A stretch of 64,000 nt of DNA. It comes from Prevotella sp. Lineage in GTDB: Bacteria; Bacteroidota; Bacteroidia; Bacteroidales; Bacteroidaceae. Below, piece after piece: positions 7,334 to 15,554 of the stretch. The stretch covers positions 1 to 64,000 of the forward strand of contig JAEEWT010000009.1 of the NCBI GenBank assembly GCA_016287755.1, read 5' to 3'. Positions within the stretch are counted from its first letter, which is position 1. Every line of letters starts with the position of its first letter. The notes beneath the pieces are model-generated. The model was not told where the DNA came from. It ran no database searches and worked only from the letters and a program-made list of their open reading frames with translations. A program made the translations under genes and the position numbers.

Positions 7334-8677
7334 ATGTTTGAGAATCTAAGTGACAGACTTGAACGGTCGTTCAAGATCTTGAAAGGCGAAGGTAAAATCA
7401 CTGAGATTAATGTCGCTGAGACATTGAAAGATGTGCGCCGTGCATTGCTGGATGCCGACGTGAACTATAAAGTGGCCAAGACTTTCACCGACACCGTGAA
7501 GCAGAAGGCCCTGGGTATGAACGTGCTTACTGCCGTGAAGCCAGGACAGCTGATGGTGAAGATTGTGCATGATGAGCTGGCAGAGCTGATGGGCGGTGAG
7601 ACGGTAGGACTGAATCTCGACGGTCGTCCTTCCATCATCCTGATGTCCGGTCTGCAGGGTTCCGGTAAGACAACCTTCAGCGGTAAGTTGGCCAACATGC
7701 TCAAGAAGAAGCAGCACAAGAACCCGTTACTGGTGGCCTGCGACGTCTATCGTCCTGCTGCCATCGAACAGCTGAAGGTGGTGGCCGCCTCGGTGGAGGT
7801 TCCCGTCTATAGCGAGGATGGGAACAAGAACGTGGTGGAGATAGCCAATAACGCTATCCGCGAGGCTAAGGCCAAGGGGAACGATGTGGTCATCATCGAT
7901 ACCGCCGGTCGTTTGGCCGTTGACGAGGAGATGATGAACGAGATCGCTGCCCTGAAAGAGGCGGTGAATCCCAATGAGACCTTGTTCGTGGTTGACTCCA
8001 TGACAGGTCAGGATGCGGTGAACACGGCTAAGGAGTTCAACGACCGTCTGGATTTCGACGGCGTAGTGCTGACCAAGTTGGACGGTGATACCCGCGGTGG
8101 TGCGGCCTTGAGTATCCGCACTGTGGTTACCAAGCCTATCAAGTTCATCGGTACGGGTGAGAAGATGGAGGCTATCGATGCCTTCCATCCGAGTCGTATG
8201 GCCGACCGAATCCTCGGCATGGGTGACGTGGTTTCTCTTGTGGAACGTGCCCAGGAGCAGTATGACGAGGAGGAGGCACGACGACTGCAGAAGAAGATTG
8301 CCAAGAACAAGTTCGACTTCAACGACTTCCTCGGACAGATCAACCAGATCAAGAAGATGGGTAACCTGAAGGATCTGGCAGCCATGATCCCTGGAGTGGG
8401 TAAGCAGCTGAAGGATATCGATATTGATGATAATGCGTTCAAGGGTATTGAGGCCATCATCCAGAGTATGACTCCCAAGGAGCGATCTAATCCTGAAATC
8501 CTCAACCAGAGTCGTCGTATGCGCATTGCTAAGGGCTCAGGCACGAACATCCAGGAGGTGAACCGCTTGATCAAGCAGTTCGACCAGACTCGTAAGATGA
8601 TGAAGATGGTGACGGGTAGTGGTATGCGCAACATGATGGGTGCCATGAAGAATATGAAGGGCGGAATGCCAATGTAA
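7334..8677 (+). CDS. ffh: Signal recognition particle GTPase
   Basis: Ffh binds signal sequences of nascent membrane and secreted proteins and, with 4.5S RNA and FtsY, delivers ribosomes to the translocon. The 447-residue protein shows the N domain (MFENLSDRLERSFKIL), the G domain with P-loop GLQGSGKTT, DTAGR and TKLDGD, and a Met-rich M domain ending MRNMMGAMKNMKGGMPM. Length is normal. It has its own promoter. A heptamer array begins immediately after its stop, and folD follows within 44 bp. Confidence 0.97.
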   Translation: MFENLSDRLERSFKILKGEGKITEINVAETLKDVRRALLDADVNYKVAKTFTDTVKQKALGMNVLTAVKPGQLMVKIVHDELAELMGGETVGLNLDGRPSIILMSGLQGSGKTTFSGKLANMLKKKQHKNPLLVACDVYRPAAIEQLKVVAASVEVPVYSEDGNKNVVEIANNAIREAKAKGNDVVIIDTAGRLAVDEEMMNEIAALKEAVNPNETLFVVDSMTGQDAVNTAKEFNDRLDFDGVVLTKLDGDTRGGAALSIRTVVTKPIKFIGTGEKMEAIDAFHPSRMADRILGMGDVVSLVERAQEQYDEEEARRLQKKIAKNKFDFNDFLGQINQIKKMGNLKDLAAMIPGVGKQLKDIDIDDNAFKGIEAIIQSMTPKERSNPEILNQSRRMRIAKGSGTNIQEVNRLIKQFDQTRKMMKMVTGSGMRNMMGAMKNMKGGMPM

Positions 8678-8698
8678 AGTTCATAGTTCATAGTTCAT
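8678..8698. repeat. Three AGTTCAT heptamers after the ffh stop codon
   Basis: AGTTCAT is repeated three times with period 7, starting on the base after the ffh TAA (8675-8677). Confidence 0.75.
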
Positions 8699-8721
8699 AA
8701 TTTAAAGTTCAAAATCCAGAT

Positions 8722-9597
8722 ATGCAGTTAATAGACGGGAAGGCAACGGCGGCAGCCATCAAGGCTGAGATTGCCGAGGAAGTGAAAGAGATTGTTGCCA
8801 AGGGTGGTAAGCAGCCGCATCTGGCCGCAGTATTGGTGGGTCATGATGGTGGCTCTGAGACATACGTAAAGAACAAGGTGTTGGCTTGCGAGGCCTGTGG
8901 TTTCAAATCTACGCTGATTCGCTATGAGGAGGATGTGACGGAAGAGGAACTGCTGGCTTGCGTGGATCGTCTGAACAGCAATGGCGACGTGGATGGTTTC
9001 ATCGTGCAGCTGCCTTTGCCGAAGCATATCGATGAGCAGAAGATCATCGAGGCTATCGACTACCGTAAGGATGTAGATGGCTTCCATCCCATCAATGTAG
9101 GACGCATGGCCATCGGTCTGCCGTGTTTCATCTCTGCCACTCCGCTGGGTATCATCACCCTGCTGAAAAGATATAATATCGAGACAAGCGGAAAGAAATG
9201 CGTAATCCTTGGACGCTCGAACATCGTAGGCAAGCCCATGGCACAGCTGATGATGCAGAAGCAGTATGGTGACGCTACCGTGACCGTATGCCATTCTCAT
9301 TCAAAGACACTGAAGGAAGAGTGCCGCGAGGCTGATATCATCATTGCAGCTATCGGTCAGCCTGACTTCGTGACGGCCGACATGGTGAAGGAGGGTGCTG
9401 TGATTGTGGATGTGGGTACGACCCGCGTTCCTGATGCAACCCGTAAGAGCGGGTTCCGTCTGAACGGTGACGTGAAGTTCGACGAGGTGGCTCCGAAGTG
9501 CTCCTTTATCACTCCCGTTCCTGGTGGAGTAGGACCCATGACGATCTGCTCGCTGATGAAGAATACCCTCGCTGCAGGAAAGAAGGAGTATTATTGA
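8722..9597 (+). CDS. folD: Bifunctional methylene-THF dehydrogenase / methenyl-THF cyclohydrolase
   Basis: FolD interconverts 5,10-methylene- and 10-formyl-tetrahydrofolate through the methenyl form, feeding purine and fMet synthesis. The 291-residue protein has the family signatures [10 protein letters not shown] (catalytic Lys), [12 protein letters not shown], the NADP-binding [13 protein letters not shown] and the C-terminal [18 protein letters not shown]. Length is normal. It is followed after one base by a tiny TPR gene and probably shares the ffh transcript. Confidence 0.96.
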   Translation: MQLIDGKATAAAIKAEIAEEVKEIVAKGGKQPHLAAVLVGHDGGSETYVKNKVLACEACGFKSTLIRYEEDVTEEELLACVDRLNSNGDVDGFIVQLPLPKHIDEQKIIEAIDYRKDVDGFHPINVGRMAIGLPCFISATPLGIITLLKRYNIETSGKKCVILGRSNIVGKPMAQLMMQKQYGDATVTVCHSHSKTLKEECREADIIIAAIGQPDFVTADMVKEGAVIVDVGTTRVPDATRKSGFRLNGDVKFDEVAPKCSFITPVPGGVGPMTICSLMKNTLAAGKKEYY

Positions 9598-9598
9598 A

Positions 9599-9778
9599 AT
9601 GACAGCAGAGGAATATTATCAGCAGGGCAATGCAGCAAGGAAGCAGGGACAGTGGCACGAGGCCATCAACTGCTATATCAAGGCTATTGAGTTAGATCCT
9701 GATAGTCCGGCCGTGGAGGCGAAGCGCATGCTGGATGATATCTATGCTTTCTACTGCAAGGATATGTATAATCCTTAA
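9599..9778 (+). CDS. Tiny TPR-repeat protein, 59 residues
   Basis: An ATG one base after the folD stop opens 59 codons to TAA at 9776-9778. The product holds about one and a half tetratricopeptide repeats: EEYYQQGNAARKQGQWHEAI, then NCYIKAIELDPDSP and a following helix. The W/G/A/Y/A/P pattern is the TPR consensus. It has no signal peptide, so it is presumably a cytoplasmic adaptor. Tight spacing suggests translational coupling to folD. Partner unknown. Confidence 0.7.
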   Translation: MTAEEYYQQGNAARKQGQWHEAINCYIKAIELDPDSPAVEAKRMLDDIYAFYCKDMYNP

Positions 9779-9798
9779 TGCGCTTCGGTGTTTGATCT

Positions 9799-10713
9799 AT
9801 GGCTTCCTGCAGTCATCTTATCCCTCACATAGTTGCTTTCCTGACAGTGGCTGTCTGGGGAAGCACTTTTGTATTTACGAAGTTACTGCTGCAGGCAGGA
9901 TTGTCGCCTGCACAGATATTCACCCTTCGTTTTATCATTGCCTATGTGCTGCTGCTTGCGTACTCCATGAGCAGACAGCACCAATGGCTTTGTTCGTCGT
10001 GGAAGGATGAACTGCTGATGGTGGCATTAGGTATCACAGGCGGATCGTTGTATTTCCTCACGGAGAATGCAGCAATGCTCTATACCACAGCCACGAACAC
10101 TTCACTGATTGTCTGCTCCTGTCCTTTGTTCGCCATGCTCCTGTTTGCTATTGTTTACCGACAGTCGGAGCATATCACTAAGGTGCAGGCATTAGGGTCG
10201 GTCATTGCCTGCCTGGGCATGGCAGTGGTTGTTCTTAACGGTCATTTCGTACTGCATCTCTCGCCCTTAGGCGACATTCTGGCGTTCGGCGCTTGTCTTT
10301 GCTGGGCTGTCTATTCCTTGTTGATGAAGAAGGCATTGGAAGATTATTCCACGCTCTTCATCACCCGTAAGGTGTTCTTCTACGGAATCATTACCATTAT
10401 ACCTTATTATATATTAAGACCGGAAGAAGCCAGCATCTTTAATTCTTCAATTCTTCAATCTTTCAATTTTACCATTCTCCTCAACCTGCTCTTCCTGGCA
10501 GTGGTCGCCTCCTTGCTCTGTTTCCTGACCTGGAACTGGGTAATCAGTAAGCTGGGGGCAGTGGTTGCCACTAACTGGGTGTATTTCAATCCCATCACCA
10601 CCATCTTGTTTGCTTGGTGGCTCCTTCACGAACAGATTACCATCTGGTTCCTGCTTGGCACCATCCTCATCCTTGCGGGAATGTATCTTTCTGATAGGAA
10701 GAAGAAAAAGTAA
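9799..10713 (+). CDS. DMT-superfamily (EamA) transporter
   Basis: The 304-residue protein has about ten hydrophobic segments arranged as two EamA halves (WGSTFVFTKLLLQAG in the first, GAVVATNWVYFNPITTI in the second). Members export amino acids, nucleosides or other metabolites across the inner membrane; the substrate cannot be told from sequence. Residues about 214-225 (IFNSSILQSFNF) are encoded by a short AT-rich repeat array (10441-10470) of the type otherwise found between genes; the frame is kept, and the array lies in the linker before a membrane segment. It starts 20 bp after the TPR gene. Confidence 0.85.
   Translation: MASCSHLIPHIVAFLTVAVWGSTFVFTKLLLQAGLSPAQIFTLRFIIAYVLLLAYSMSRQHQWLCSSWKDELLMVALGITGGSLYFLTENAAMLYTTATNTSLIVCSCPLFAMLLFAIVYRQSEHITKVQALGSVIACLGMAVVVLNGHFVLHLSPLGDILAFGACLCWAVYSLLMKKALEDYSTLFITRKVFFYGIITIIPYYILRPEEASIFNSSILQSFNFTILLNLLFLAVVASLLCFLTWNWVISKLGAVVATNWVYFNPITTILFAWWLLHEQITIWFLLGTILILAGMYLSDRKKKK
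10441..10470. repeat. Octamer array AATTCTTC inside a coding region
   Basis: AATTCTTC, AATTCTTC, AATCTTTC and AATTTT follow each other with period 8 within the transporter gene. The sequence closely matches the complement of the intergenic array at 12969-13006. Confidence 0.7.
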
Positions 10714-10718
10714 TCAAT

Positions 10719-10837
10719 TTATTTTGTATTGTTCTCACTTATTCGTAACTTTGGCTACGCCGAAGTTACTTTCACTCGGAAATGAAAAGAAAATCAAGTT
10801 TTCCTTTTGCATTTCGCTCGTTTATTCGTAACTTTGC
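10719..10837 (+). promoter_or_regulatory. Compound promoter module, copy C
   Basis: TTTATTTTGTATTG, TTATTCGTAACTTTGG, CTACGCCGAAG, an imperfect hairpin (GAAATGAAAAGAAAA with TTTTCCTTTTGCATTTC), CGCTCGTTTATTCG and TAACTTTG at 10829-10836. It drives the ferredoxin oxidoreductase operon 39 bp downstream and contains two TAACTTTG elements about 80 bp apart. Confidence 0.7.
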
Positions 10838-10875
10838 AACCCGATTACAGGATATAATGCATTAATCGAATAAGT

Positions 10876-11106
10876 ATGGCTAAATTAAGAGGTGCCATCG
10901 TGGTAGATACTGAAAGGTGCAAGGGATGTCAGTTGTGTATCATCGCTTGTCCTCAGAAGGTTATCGCCTTGGCCAACAAAGTGAATCTGCACGGTTATCC
11001 TTACGTGGAAGCTGTTAACGAGGAGGCCTGTGTGGGCTGTGCCTCATGCGGCATCGTTTGTCCGGATGGTTGCATCACCGTGTACCGTAAAAAAGTGGAG
11101 GAGTAA
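10876..11106 (+). CDS. vorD: 2-oxoacid:ferredoxin oxidoreductase delta subunit (2x[4Fe-4S] ferredoxin)
   Basis: The 76-residue protein carries two four-cysteine clusters, CKGCQLCIIACP and CVGCASCGIVCP, binding two [4Fe-4S] centres that pass electrons from the thiamine-diphosphate site to ferredoxin. It is the first gene of a D-B-A-C operon (three bases to the next gene). The order and lengths match the VOR/KOR-type complexes of anaerobic Bacteroidota. The gene symbol is by analogy to the VorB naming of its neighbour. Confidence 0.85.
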   Translation: MAKLRGAIVVDTERCKGCQLCIIACPQKVIALANKVNLHGYPYVEAVNEEACVGCASCGIVCPDGCITVYRKKVEE

Positions 11107-11109
11107 GCT

Positions 11110-12195
11110 ATGGAAGAGAAAAGAGAAGTTGTGTTGATGAAAGGCAATGAAGCCATTGCCCATGCAGCCATCCGTTGCGGTTGCGACGGATATTTCGGCT
11201 ATCCTATTACTCCCCAGAGTGAAGTTATTGAGACATTGGCTGAGCTGAAGCCTTGGGAAACCACTGGTATGCAGGTGGTGCAGGCAGAGAGCGAGCTGGC
11301 CTCAATCTATATGGTCTATGGTGCTGCCGGTGCCGGTAAGCGTGCCATGACATCTTCTTCAAGTCCTGGCGTTGCGCTGATGCAGGAAGGAATCACTTAT
11401 ATGGCCGGTGCTGAGGTTCCGGGCGTCTTTGTCAACGTACAGCGTGGCGGTCCTGGCTTGGGTACTATCCAGCCTTCGCAGGGTGACTATTTCCAGGCAA
11501 CACGTGGTGGTGGTAACGGTGACTATAAGGTAATCGTACTCGCTCCGTCGTCTGTACAGGAGATGGCCGACTTTGTTGATCTCGCTTTCGAGTTGGCATT
11601 CAAATATCGTAACCCCGCCATGATTCTCTCTGATGGTGTCATCGGACAGATGATGGAGAAGGTGGTGCTGCCGCCGTTCAAGCCCCGTCGTACTGATGAG
11701 GAAGTAATCAAGCAGTGCCCCTGGGCTTCTACTGGTAAGCCGAAGGGCGGTCGTGAGCGTGTGGTCATCACCTCACTGGAGCTGAAGCCTGAGATCATGG
11801 AGCAGCGCAATATCGCTCTTCAGGAGAAATATGCGAAGATCCAGGAGAATGAGGTGCGTTATGAAGAGCAGCTGATGGACGATGCAGAATATGCCATCGT
11901 AGCCTTTGGCTCTGCTGCCCGTATCGCAGAGAAATCCGTTGAAATTGCCCGCGAGCAGGGTATAAAGGTCGGTTTGTTCCGTCCTATTACATTGTTCCCG
12001 TTCCCCGAGAAGCAGATTGCTGCATTGTCGAAGAAAGTGAAGGGTATTCTTGTGGCTGAGATCAATGCCGGACAGATGGTGCAGGATGTGCGCCTCGCCG
12101 TGAACGGTTCTGTTCCCGTAGAGCAGTTCGGTCGTCTGGGTGGTATCGTACCTGATCCAGAGGAAATTGTTAATGCACTTAAAAAGGTTATGTAA
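11110..12195 (+). CDS. vorB: 2-oxoacid:ferredoxin oxidoreductase alpha subunit, VorB type
   Basis: The 361-residue subunit contains the pyrimidine-binding transketolase domain (GNEAIAHAAIRCGCDGYFGYPITPQSE), the stretch TSSSSPGVALMQEGITYMAGAE, and the C-terminal domain II (VGLFRPITLFPFPEKQI). In this phylum such proteins are annotated as 3-methyl-2-oxobutanoate dehydrogenase subunit VorB or as 2-oxoglutarate oxidoreductase alpha. The complex oxidatively decarboxylates a 2-oxoacid to acyl-CoA and reduces ferredoxin, or runs in reverse. Sequence alone does not decide between 2-oxoisovalerate and 2-oxoglutarate. Confidence 0.88.
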   Translation: MEEKREVVLMKGNEAIAHAAIRCGCDGYFGYPITPQSEVIETLAELKPWETTGMQVVQAESELASIYMVYGAAGAGKRAMTSSSSPGVALMQEGITYMAGAEVPGVFVNVQRGGPGLGTIQPSQGDYFQATRGGGNGDYKVIVLAPSSVQEMADFVDLAFELAFKYRNPAMILSDGVIGQMMEKVVLPPFKPRRTDEEVIKQCPWASTGKPKGGRERVVITSLELKPEIMEQRNIALQEKYAKIQENEVRYEEQLMDDAEYAIVAFGSAARIAEKSVEIAREQGIKVGLFRPITLFPFPEKQIAALSKKVKGILVAEINAGQMVQDVRLAVNGSVPVEQFGRLGGIVPDPEEIVNALKKVM

Positions 12196-12198
12196 GCT

Positions 12199-12969
12199 AT
12201 GGATAGAAATCAAATAGTTCAACCAGAGAATATCGTCTGCAAGAAGCCGACGCTCATGAACGACAATAATATGCACTACTGTCCGGGCTGTAGCCACGGC
12301 GTGGTACATAAGCTCATCGCTGAAGTGATTGAGGAGATGGGCATGGAGGAGAAGGCAGTGGGTGTTTCACCTGTAGGCTGTGCCGTATTTGCCTATAACT
12401 ATATCGATATCGACTGGCAGGAGGCTGCCCACGGACGTGCTCCTGCTTTGGCTACGGGTATCAAGCGCTGCTGGCCTGACCGTCTTGTGTTCACCTATCA
12501 GGGTGATGGTGACCTGGCTTGTATCGGTACCTGCGAGACCATCCATGCACTGAACCGCGGTGAGAACATCGTCATTATCTTCGTGAACAATGCTATCTAT
12601 GGTATGACCGGTGGACAGATGGCTCCTACGACCTTGATTGGTCAGAAGACCTCTACTTGTCCTTATGGTCGTGATCCGCAAATCCATGGCTATCCACTGA
12701 AGATGGCTGATATTGCCGCTGGCTTGGAGGGTACATGCTATGTAACCCGTCAGAGTGTGGAGACAGTGGGAGCTATCCTCAAGGCCAAGAAGGCACTGAA
12801 GAAAGCCTTCCAGGCTTCTATGGACGGAAAGGGCAGCTCACTGGTGGAATTCGTATCAACCTGTAACAGCGGTTGGAAACTCACTCCTGCTAAGGCTAAC
12901 GAATGGATGAAGGAGAACATGTTCCCCTTCTATCCCAAGGGTGACCTGAAAGACACGACCAATCTTTAA
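12199..12969 (+). CDS. vorA: 2-oxoacid:ferredoxin oxidoreductase beta subunit (thiamine diphosphate binding)
   Basis: The 256-residue protein has the thiamine-diphosphate motif GDGDLACIGTCETIHALNRG followed by VNNAIYGMTGGQMAPTT, and the N-terminal CPGCSHG segment whose cysteines lie near the cofactor in this family. It carries the active site together with the alpha subunit. The start lies three bases after the alpha stop. A heptamer/octamer array begins at its stop codon and fills the gap to the gamma gene. Confidence 0.88.
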   Translation: MDRNQIVQPENIVCKKPTLMNDNNMHYCPGCSHGVVHKLIAEVIEEMGMEEKAVGVSPVGCAVFAYNYIDIDWQEAAHGRAPALATGIKRCWPDRLVFTYQGDGDLACIGTCETIHALNRGENIVIIFVNNAIYGMTGGQMAPTTLIGQKTSTCPYGRDPQIHGYPLKMADIAAGLEGTCYVTRQSVETVGAILKAKKALKKAFQASMDGKGSSLVEFVSTCNSGWKLTPAKANEWMKENMFPFYPKGDLKDTTNL

Positions 12970-13006
12970 TTGAAGATTGAAGAATTGAAAAATTAAAGAA
13001 TTGAAG
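12969..13006. repeat. ATTGAAG 7/8-mer array from the vorA stop codon to the gamma-subunit start
   Basis: ATTGAAG, ATTGAAG, AATTGAAA, AATTAAAG and AATTGAAG run consecutively. The first base is the last base of the TAA stop and the array ends two bases before the next ATG, so it is the whole intergenic spacer. Confidence 0.75.
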
Positions 13007-13008
13007 TT

Positions 13009-13551
13009 ATGAAGAAAGAAATAATTATCAGTGGTTTCGGTGGTCAGGGCGTGCTCTCCATGGGTAAGATTCTGGCTTATAGTGGACTGATGGAGGATAA
13101 GGAGGTGACATGGATGCCGGCATATGGTCCTGAGCAGCGTGGCGGAACAGCCAATGTTACCGTGATTGTCAGTGATGAACGCATCTCTTCACCGATCCTC
13201 AGCAAGTATGATATTGCTGTGGTGTTGAACCAGCCTTCGTTGGATAAGTTCGAACCGAAGATCAAACCAGGCGGTATCCTGATCTACGATGGTTTCGGTA
13301 TCATCAACCCGCCAACCCGTAAGGATATCAATGTGTATTGTATCAATGCCATGGACAAGGCTGCGGAGCTGAAGAACTCTAAGGTGTTCAACATGATTGT
13401 GTTGGGCGGCTTGCTGGAGGTTTCTCCCGTGGTAAGTGATAAAGGTGTGGAGAAGGCGCTCTTCAAGACACTTCCCGAGCGTCATCATCACCTTATTCCA
13501 TTGAACATGGAGGCCATCAAGGCCGGTCGTGAGATTATTACCAAGAAATAA
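13009..13551 (+). CDS. vorC: 2-oxoacid:ferredoxin oxidoreductase gamma subunit
   Basis: The 180-residue protein starts KEIIISGFGGQGVLSMGKIL, the conserved N-terminus of the gamma domain (POR gamma family), followed by the typical MPAYGPEQRGGTANV. It completes a four-subunit complex and probably contributes coenzyme A binding. A strong bidirectional terminator follows 19 bp after the stop, so the operon is vorD-vorB-vorA-vorC. Confidence 0.88.
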   Translation: MKKEIIISGFGGQGVLSMGKILAYSGLMEDKEVTWMPAYGPEQRGGTANVTVIVSDERISSPILSKYDIAVVLNQPSLDKFEPKIKPGGILIYDGFGIINPPTRKDINVYCINAMDKAAELKNSKVFNMIVLGGLLEVSPVVSDKGVEKALFKTLPERHHHLIPLNMEAIKAGREIITKK

Positions 13552-13570
13552 CTTTTTGGGTATCTATAGA

Positions 13571-13613
13571 AAGAATTCCCGAACAGGACGTGATGTCAGG
13601 TTCGGGAATTCTT
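13571..13613. terminator. Bidirectional terminator between vorC and the convergent ttcA-like gene
   Basis: Perfect 14-bp arms AAGAATTCCCGAAC / GTTCGGGAATTCTT lie at 13571-13584 and 13600-13613. The right arm overlaps the stop codon of the minus-strand gene (13612-13614), so one hairpin serves both converging operons. Confidence 0.85.
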
Positions 13614-14343
13614 ATTTGTTAAGGGGAATATCCCACTTCTGTTCAAGGGCGCGAAAGAAAGAGTATTCAAACTCGGGGTTCAACTGTTCCATACGAGCGA
13701 TAATATCTTTCATGCTGTTGCGTTGGGAGGCATCCTCGTACGGACAGTTCTTCAGCTGCTGACGGAAGTTGTTCAGTACAGCATATTGACGAATGTCTTC
13801 TTCGCGGATCAGACAAAGCGGTCGGATAAGGGTCATGGGGAACTTATCCATCTTCATCTTCGGACGCATCCCCCCGAACTGTCCTTGGAAGGTGAGGTTC
13901 AACAGGGCTGTCTGGATGATATCGTCTTTATTATGTCCCAGTGCTATCTTATTACAGTTCAGTTGCTTGGCCATCTCGAACAGCATCTTCCTTCTTTGCC
14001 AAGAGCAGAGAAAACAATGGGTGTGACGCGTATCACTACTCTCGTCGAAAGAGGTCTCAGTAATATGCAGAGGGATATTCAGTTTTGCAGCATACTCCTG
14101 CAGATAGGTCTCATCGTTCTGGTAGGGGATATTGGTCATTCTCACAAAGGCCGCCTCAACTTGAAAGCGGGGCATGAACACACGAGAGCGCTTGGCCAGG
14201 AGTTCCAGAAGTGTCAGCGAGTCCTTTCCCCCAGACAGTCCTACGAGCACCTTGTCACCATCGTCAATGAGTCGGTAGTCTCTTAACGCCTTGTGGAACA
14301 AACGTCCTATCTTCAGTTGAAGTCTTTCCCCCTCCGTCATCAT
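13612..14343 (-). CDS. TtcA-like tRNA 2-thiolation enzyme (PP-loop ATPase)
   Basis: The 243-residue protein has the ATP pyrophosphatase loop LVGLSGGKDSLTLLELL and an LGHNKDDIIQT motif. Two cysteines in HCFLCSWQRR and a later one in LKNCPYEDASQR match the three [4Fe-4S]-ligand cysteines of TtcA. TtcA activates cytidine 32 of some tRNAs with ATP and inserts sulfur. A divergent TtcA-family role in another tRNA is possible. It starts one base after the hemolysin-III-like gene and is the last gene of the cobalamin run. Confidence 0.82.
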   Translation of the reverse strand: MMTEGERLQLKIGRLFHKALRDYRLIDDGDKVLVGLSGGKDSLTLLELLAKRSRVFMPRFQVEAAFVRMTNIPYQNDETYLQEYAAKLNIPLHITETSFDESSDTRHTHCFLCSWQRRKMLFEMAKQLNCNKIALGHNKDDIIQTALLNLTFQGQFGGMRPKMKMDKFPMTLIRPLCLIREEDIRQYAVLNNFRQQLKNCPYEDASQRNSMKDIIARMEQLNPEFEYSFFRALEQKWDIPLNK

Positions 14344-14344
14344 A

Positions 14345-14992
14345 TTAAATATATTGCATAAGGATATCCCATACGGCGATGATATGACAGATGGATCCCG
14401 CCAATACGAAGAAATGGAACACGCTGTGCATGTATTTCGTCTTGTTCAGACTGTAGAAGGCGGCGCCGGTGATGTAGCATACTCCCTCAGCGATGATCCA
14501 TATCACGGCAGCGGTGCTCACACAAGCCAACAGGGGCTTGAAGGCCACAAGAACCGAGAGTCCCATGCCGATGAAACAGAATGTCTCCACATTACTGTGT
14601 TCCTTCAGATGGATGAAGCTGATGGTGGTGCCGGCAATGGCGCAGAGCCACACAAAGCAGAACAATGCCCATCCCCAATAACCTTGGTCGCGCATGGCAA
14701 TCAGGGTGATAGGCGAATAGCTACCCGCAATATGCCAATAGATGGCTGCATGATCAAAGCGGCGCAGAATCTCCTTGGCTTTGAGTCGTCTTGGCAGGGC
14801 GTGATAGATGGTAGAGGTGATATACGAGCCGAGCATACCGAAGAGATAGAGAATCACTCCTGTGCGTGCCCAGCCATCACCTCCCTTGAAGCACCATACC
14901 AGGAAGATGATGCCAACAATCACACCAAGCAGGATTCCCGCTCCGTGTGAGCTGCTGTTGATGATCTCCTCTTTCTTCGTATATCTAATCAT
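14345..14992 (-). CDS. trhA: Hemolysin III / PAQR-family membrane protein
   Basis: The 215-residue protein has seven hydrophobic segments and the family signatures SSSHGAGILLGV near the start, STIYHALPRRLKAKEILRRF DHAAIYWHIAGSYSP in the middle and SVFHFFVLAGSICH at the end. The conserved histidines would form a metal site as in PAQR proteins. Relatives are implicated in membrane-fluidity control rather than true haemolysis. It lies 16 bp after cobC and one base before the TtcA-like gene. Confidence 0.88.
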   Translation of the reverse strand: MIRYTKKEEIINSSSHGAGILLGVIVGIIFLVWCFKGGDGWARTGVILYLFGMLGSYITSTIYHALPRRLKAKEILRRFDHAAIYWHIAGSYSPITLIAMRDQGYWGWALFCFVWLCAIAGTTISFIHLKEHSNVETFCFIGMGLSVLVAFKPLLACVSTAAVIWIIAEGVCYITGAAFYSLNKTKYMHSVFHFFVLAGSICHIIAVWDILMQYI

Positions 14993-15008
14993 GCCAACCT
15001 CTTATCTT

Positions 15009-15554
15009 TCATCTCTCATCTCTCATCTCAAACTCCTGTATCCCCCCATAGGGTGTTAGATGACGGAAACAGTCGTCTTCAGGAAACAGTCCTGCATACA
15101 CCCCTGCACAGATCAAAACACCGCCATGAGCGAAGATAGCCACATGCTCATAGGGTTGTTTCCGCAGTTCATCCAAGAAGTTGGCCACACGGTCATATAC
15201 CAAGCGGTAGCTCTCCCCATTGGTAGCCGCAAGGTTCATATAATCCTCATACCATTTACGGATGGCGGGGTCTTCCCGTTCAATATCATCATAGAGTCGC
15301 ATCTCCCAATCCCCCATGTTCATCTCCTTCAACCGGTCGTCAACAACAGGATCTGGATATCCGCAATATGTCGCAAGCTTCCTGGCCCTTGTCAGCGGTG
15401 ACGAGAAGACACAGTCGAACGTCTTCCCTGCAAGGTTCTTTTTCGTTTCGGCAGCCTCCTGTTCAAAGGTGGCAGCAACAGGAACGTCGCTCCATCCGTA
15501 ACACATCCCCTTGGGAACATCTACCGATGTATGTCTGATCATGGTTACTTTCAT
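15009..15554 (-). CDS. cobC: Alpha-ribazole phosphatase-like histidine phosphatase
   Basis: The 181-residue histidine phosphatase has the catalytic motif MIRHTSVDVPKGMCYGWSD and later FAHGGVLI. It would dephosphorylate alpha-ribazole phosphate (or adenosylcobalamin phosphate) in the last steps of B12 assembly. Its start overlaps the cobS stop by four bases (ATGA). The final residues EMRDER come from a repeat array rather than from the conserved domain. Confidence 0.85.
   Translation of the reverse strand: MKVTMIRHTSVDVPKGMCYGWSDVPVAATFEQEAAETKKNLAGKTFDCVFSSPLTRARKLATYCGYPDPVVDDRLKEMNMGDWEMRLYDDIEREDPAIRKWYEDYMNLAATNGESYRLVYDRVANFLDELRKQPYEHVAIFAHGGVLICAGVYAGLFPEDDCFRHLTPYGGIQEFEMRDER
15011..15030. 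repeat. ATCTCTC heptamer array forming the 3' end of cobC
   Basis: ATCTCTC, ATCTCTC and ATCTCA run with period 7. On the minus strand they encode the last residues EMRDER and the TGA stop of cobC. The same DNA ends the MBL hydrolase gene near 50362. Confidence 0.7.
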
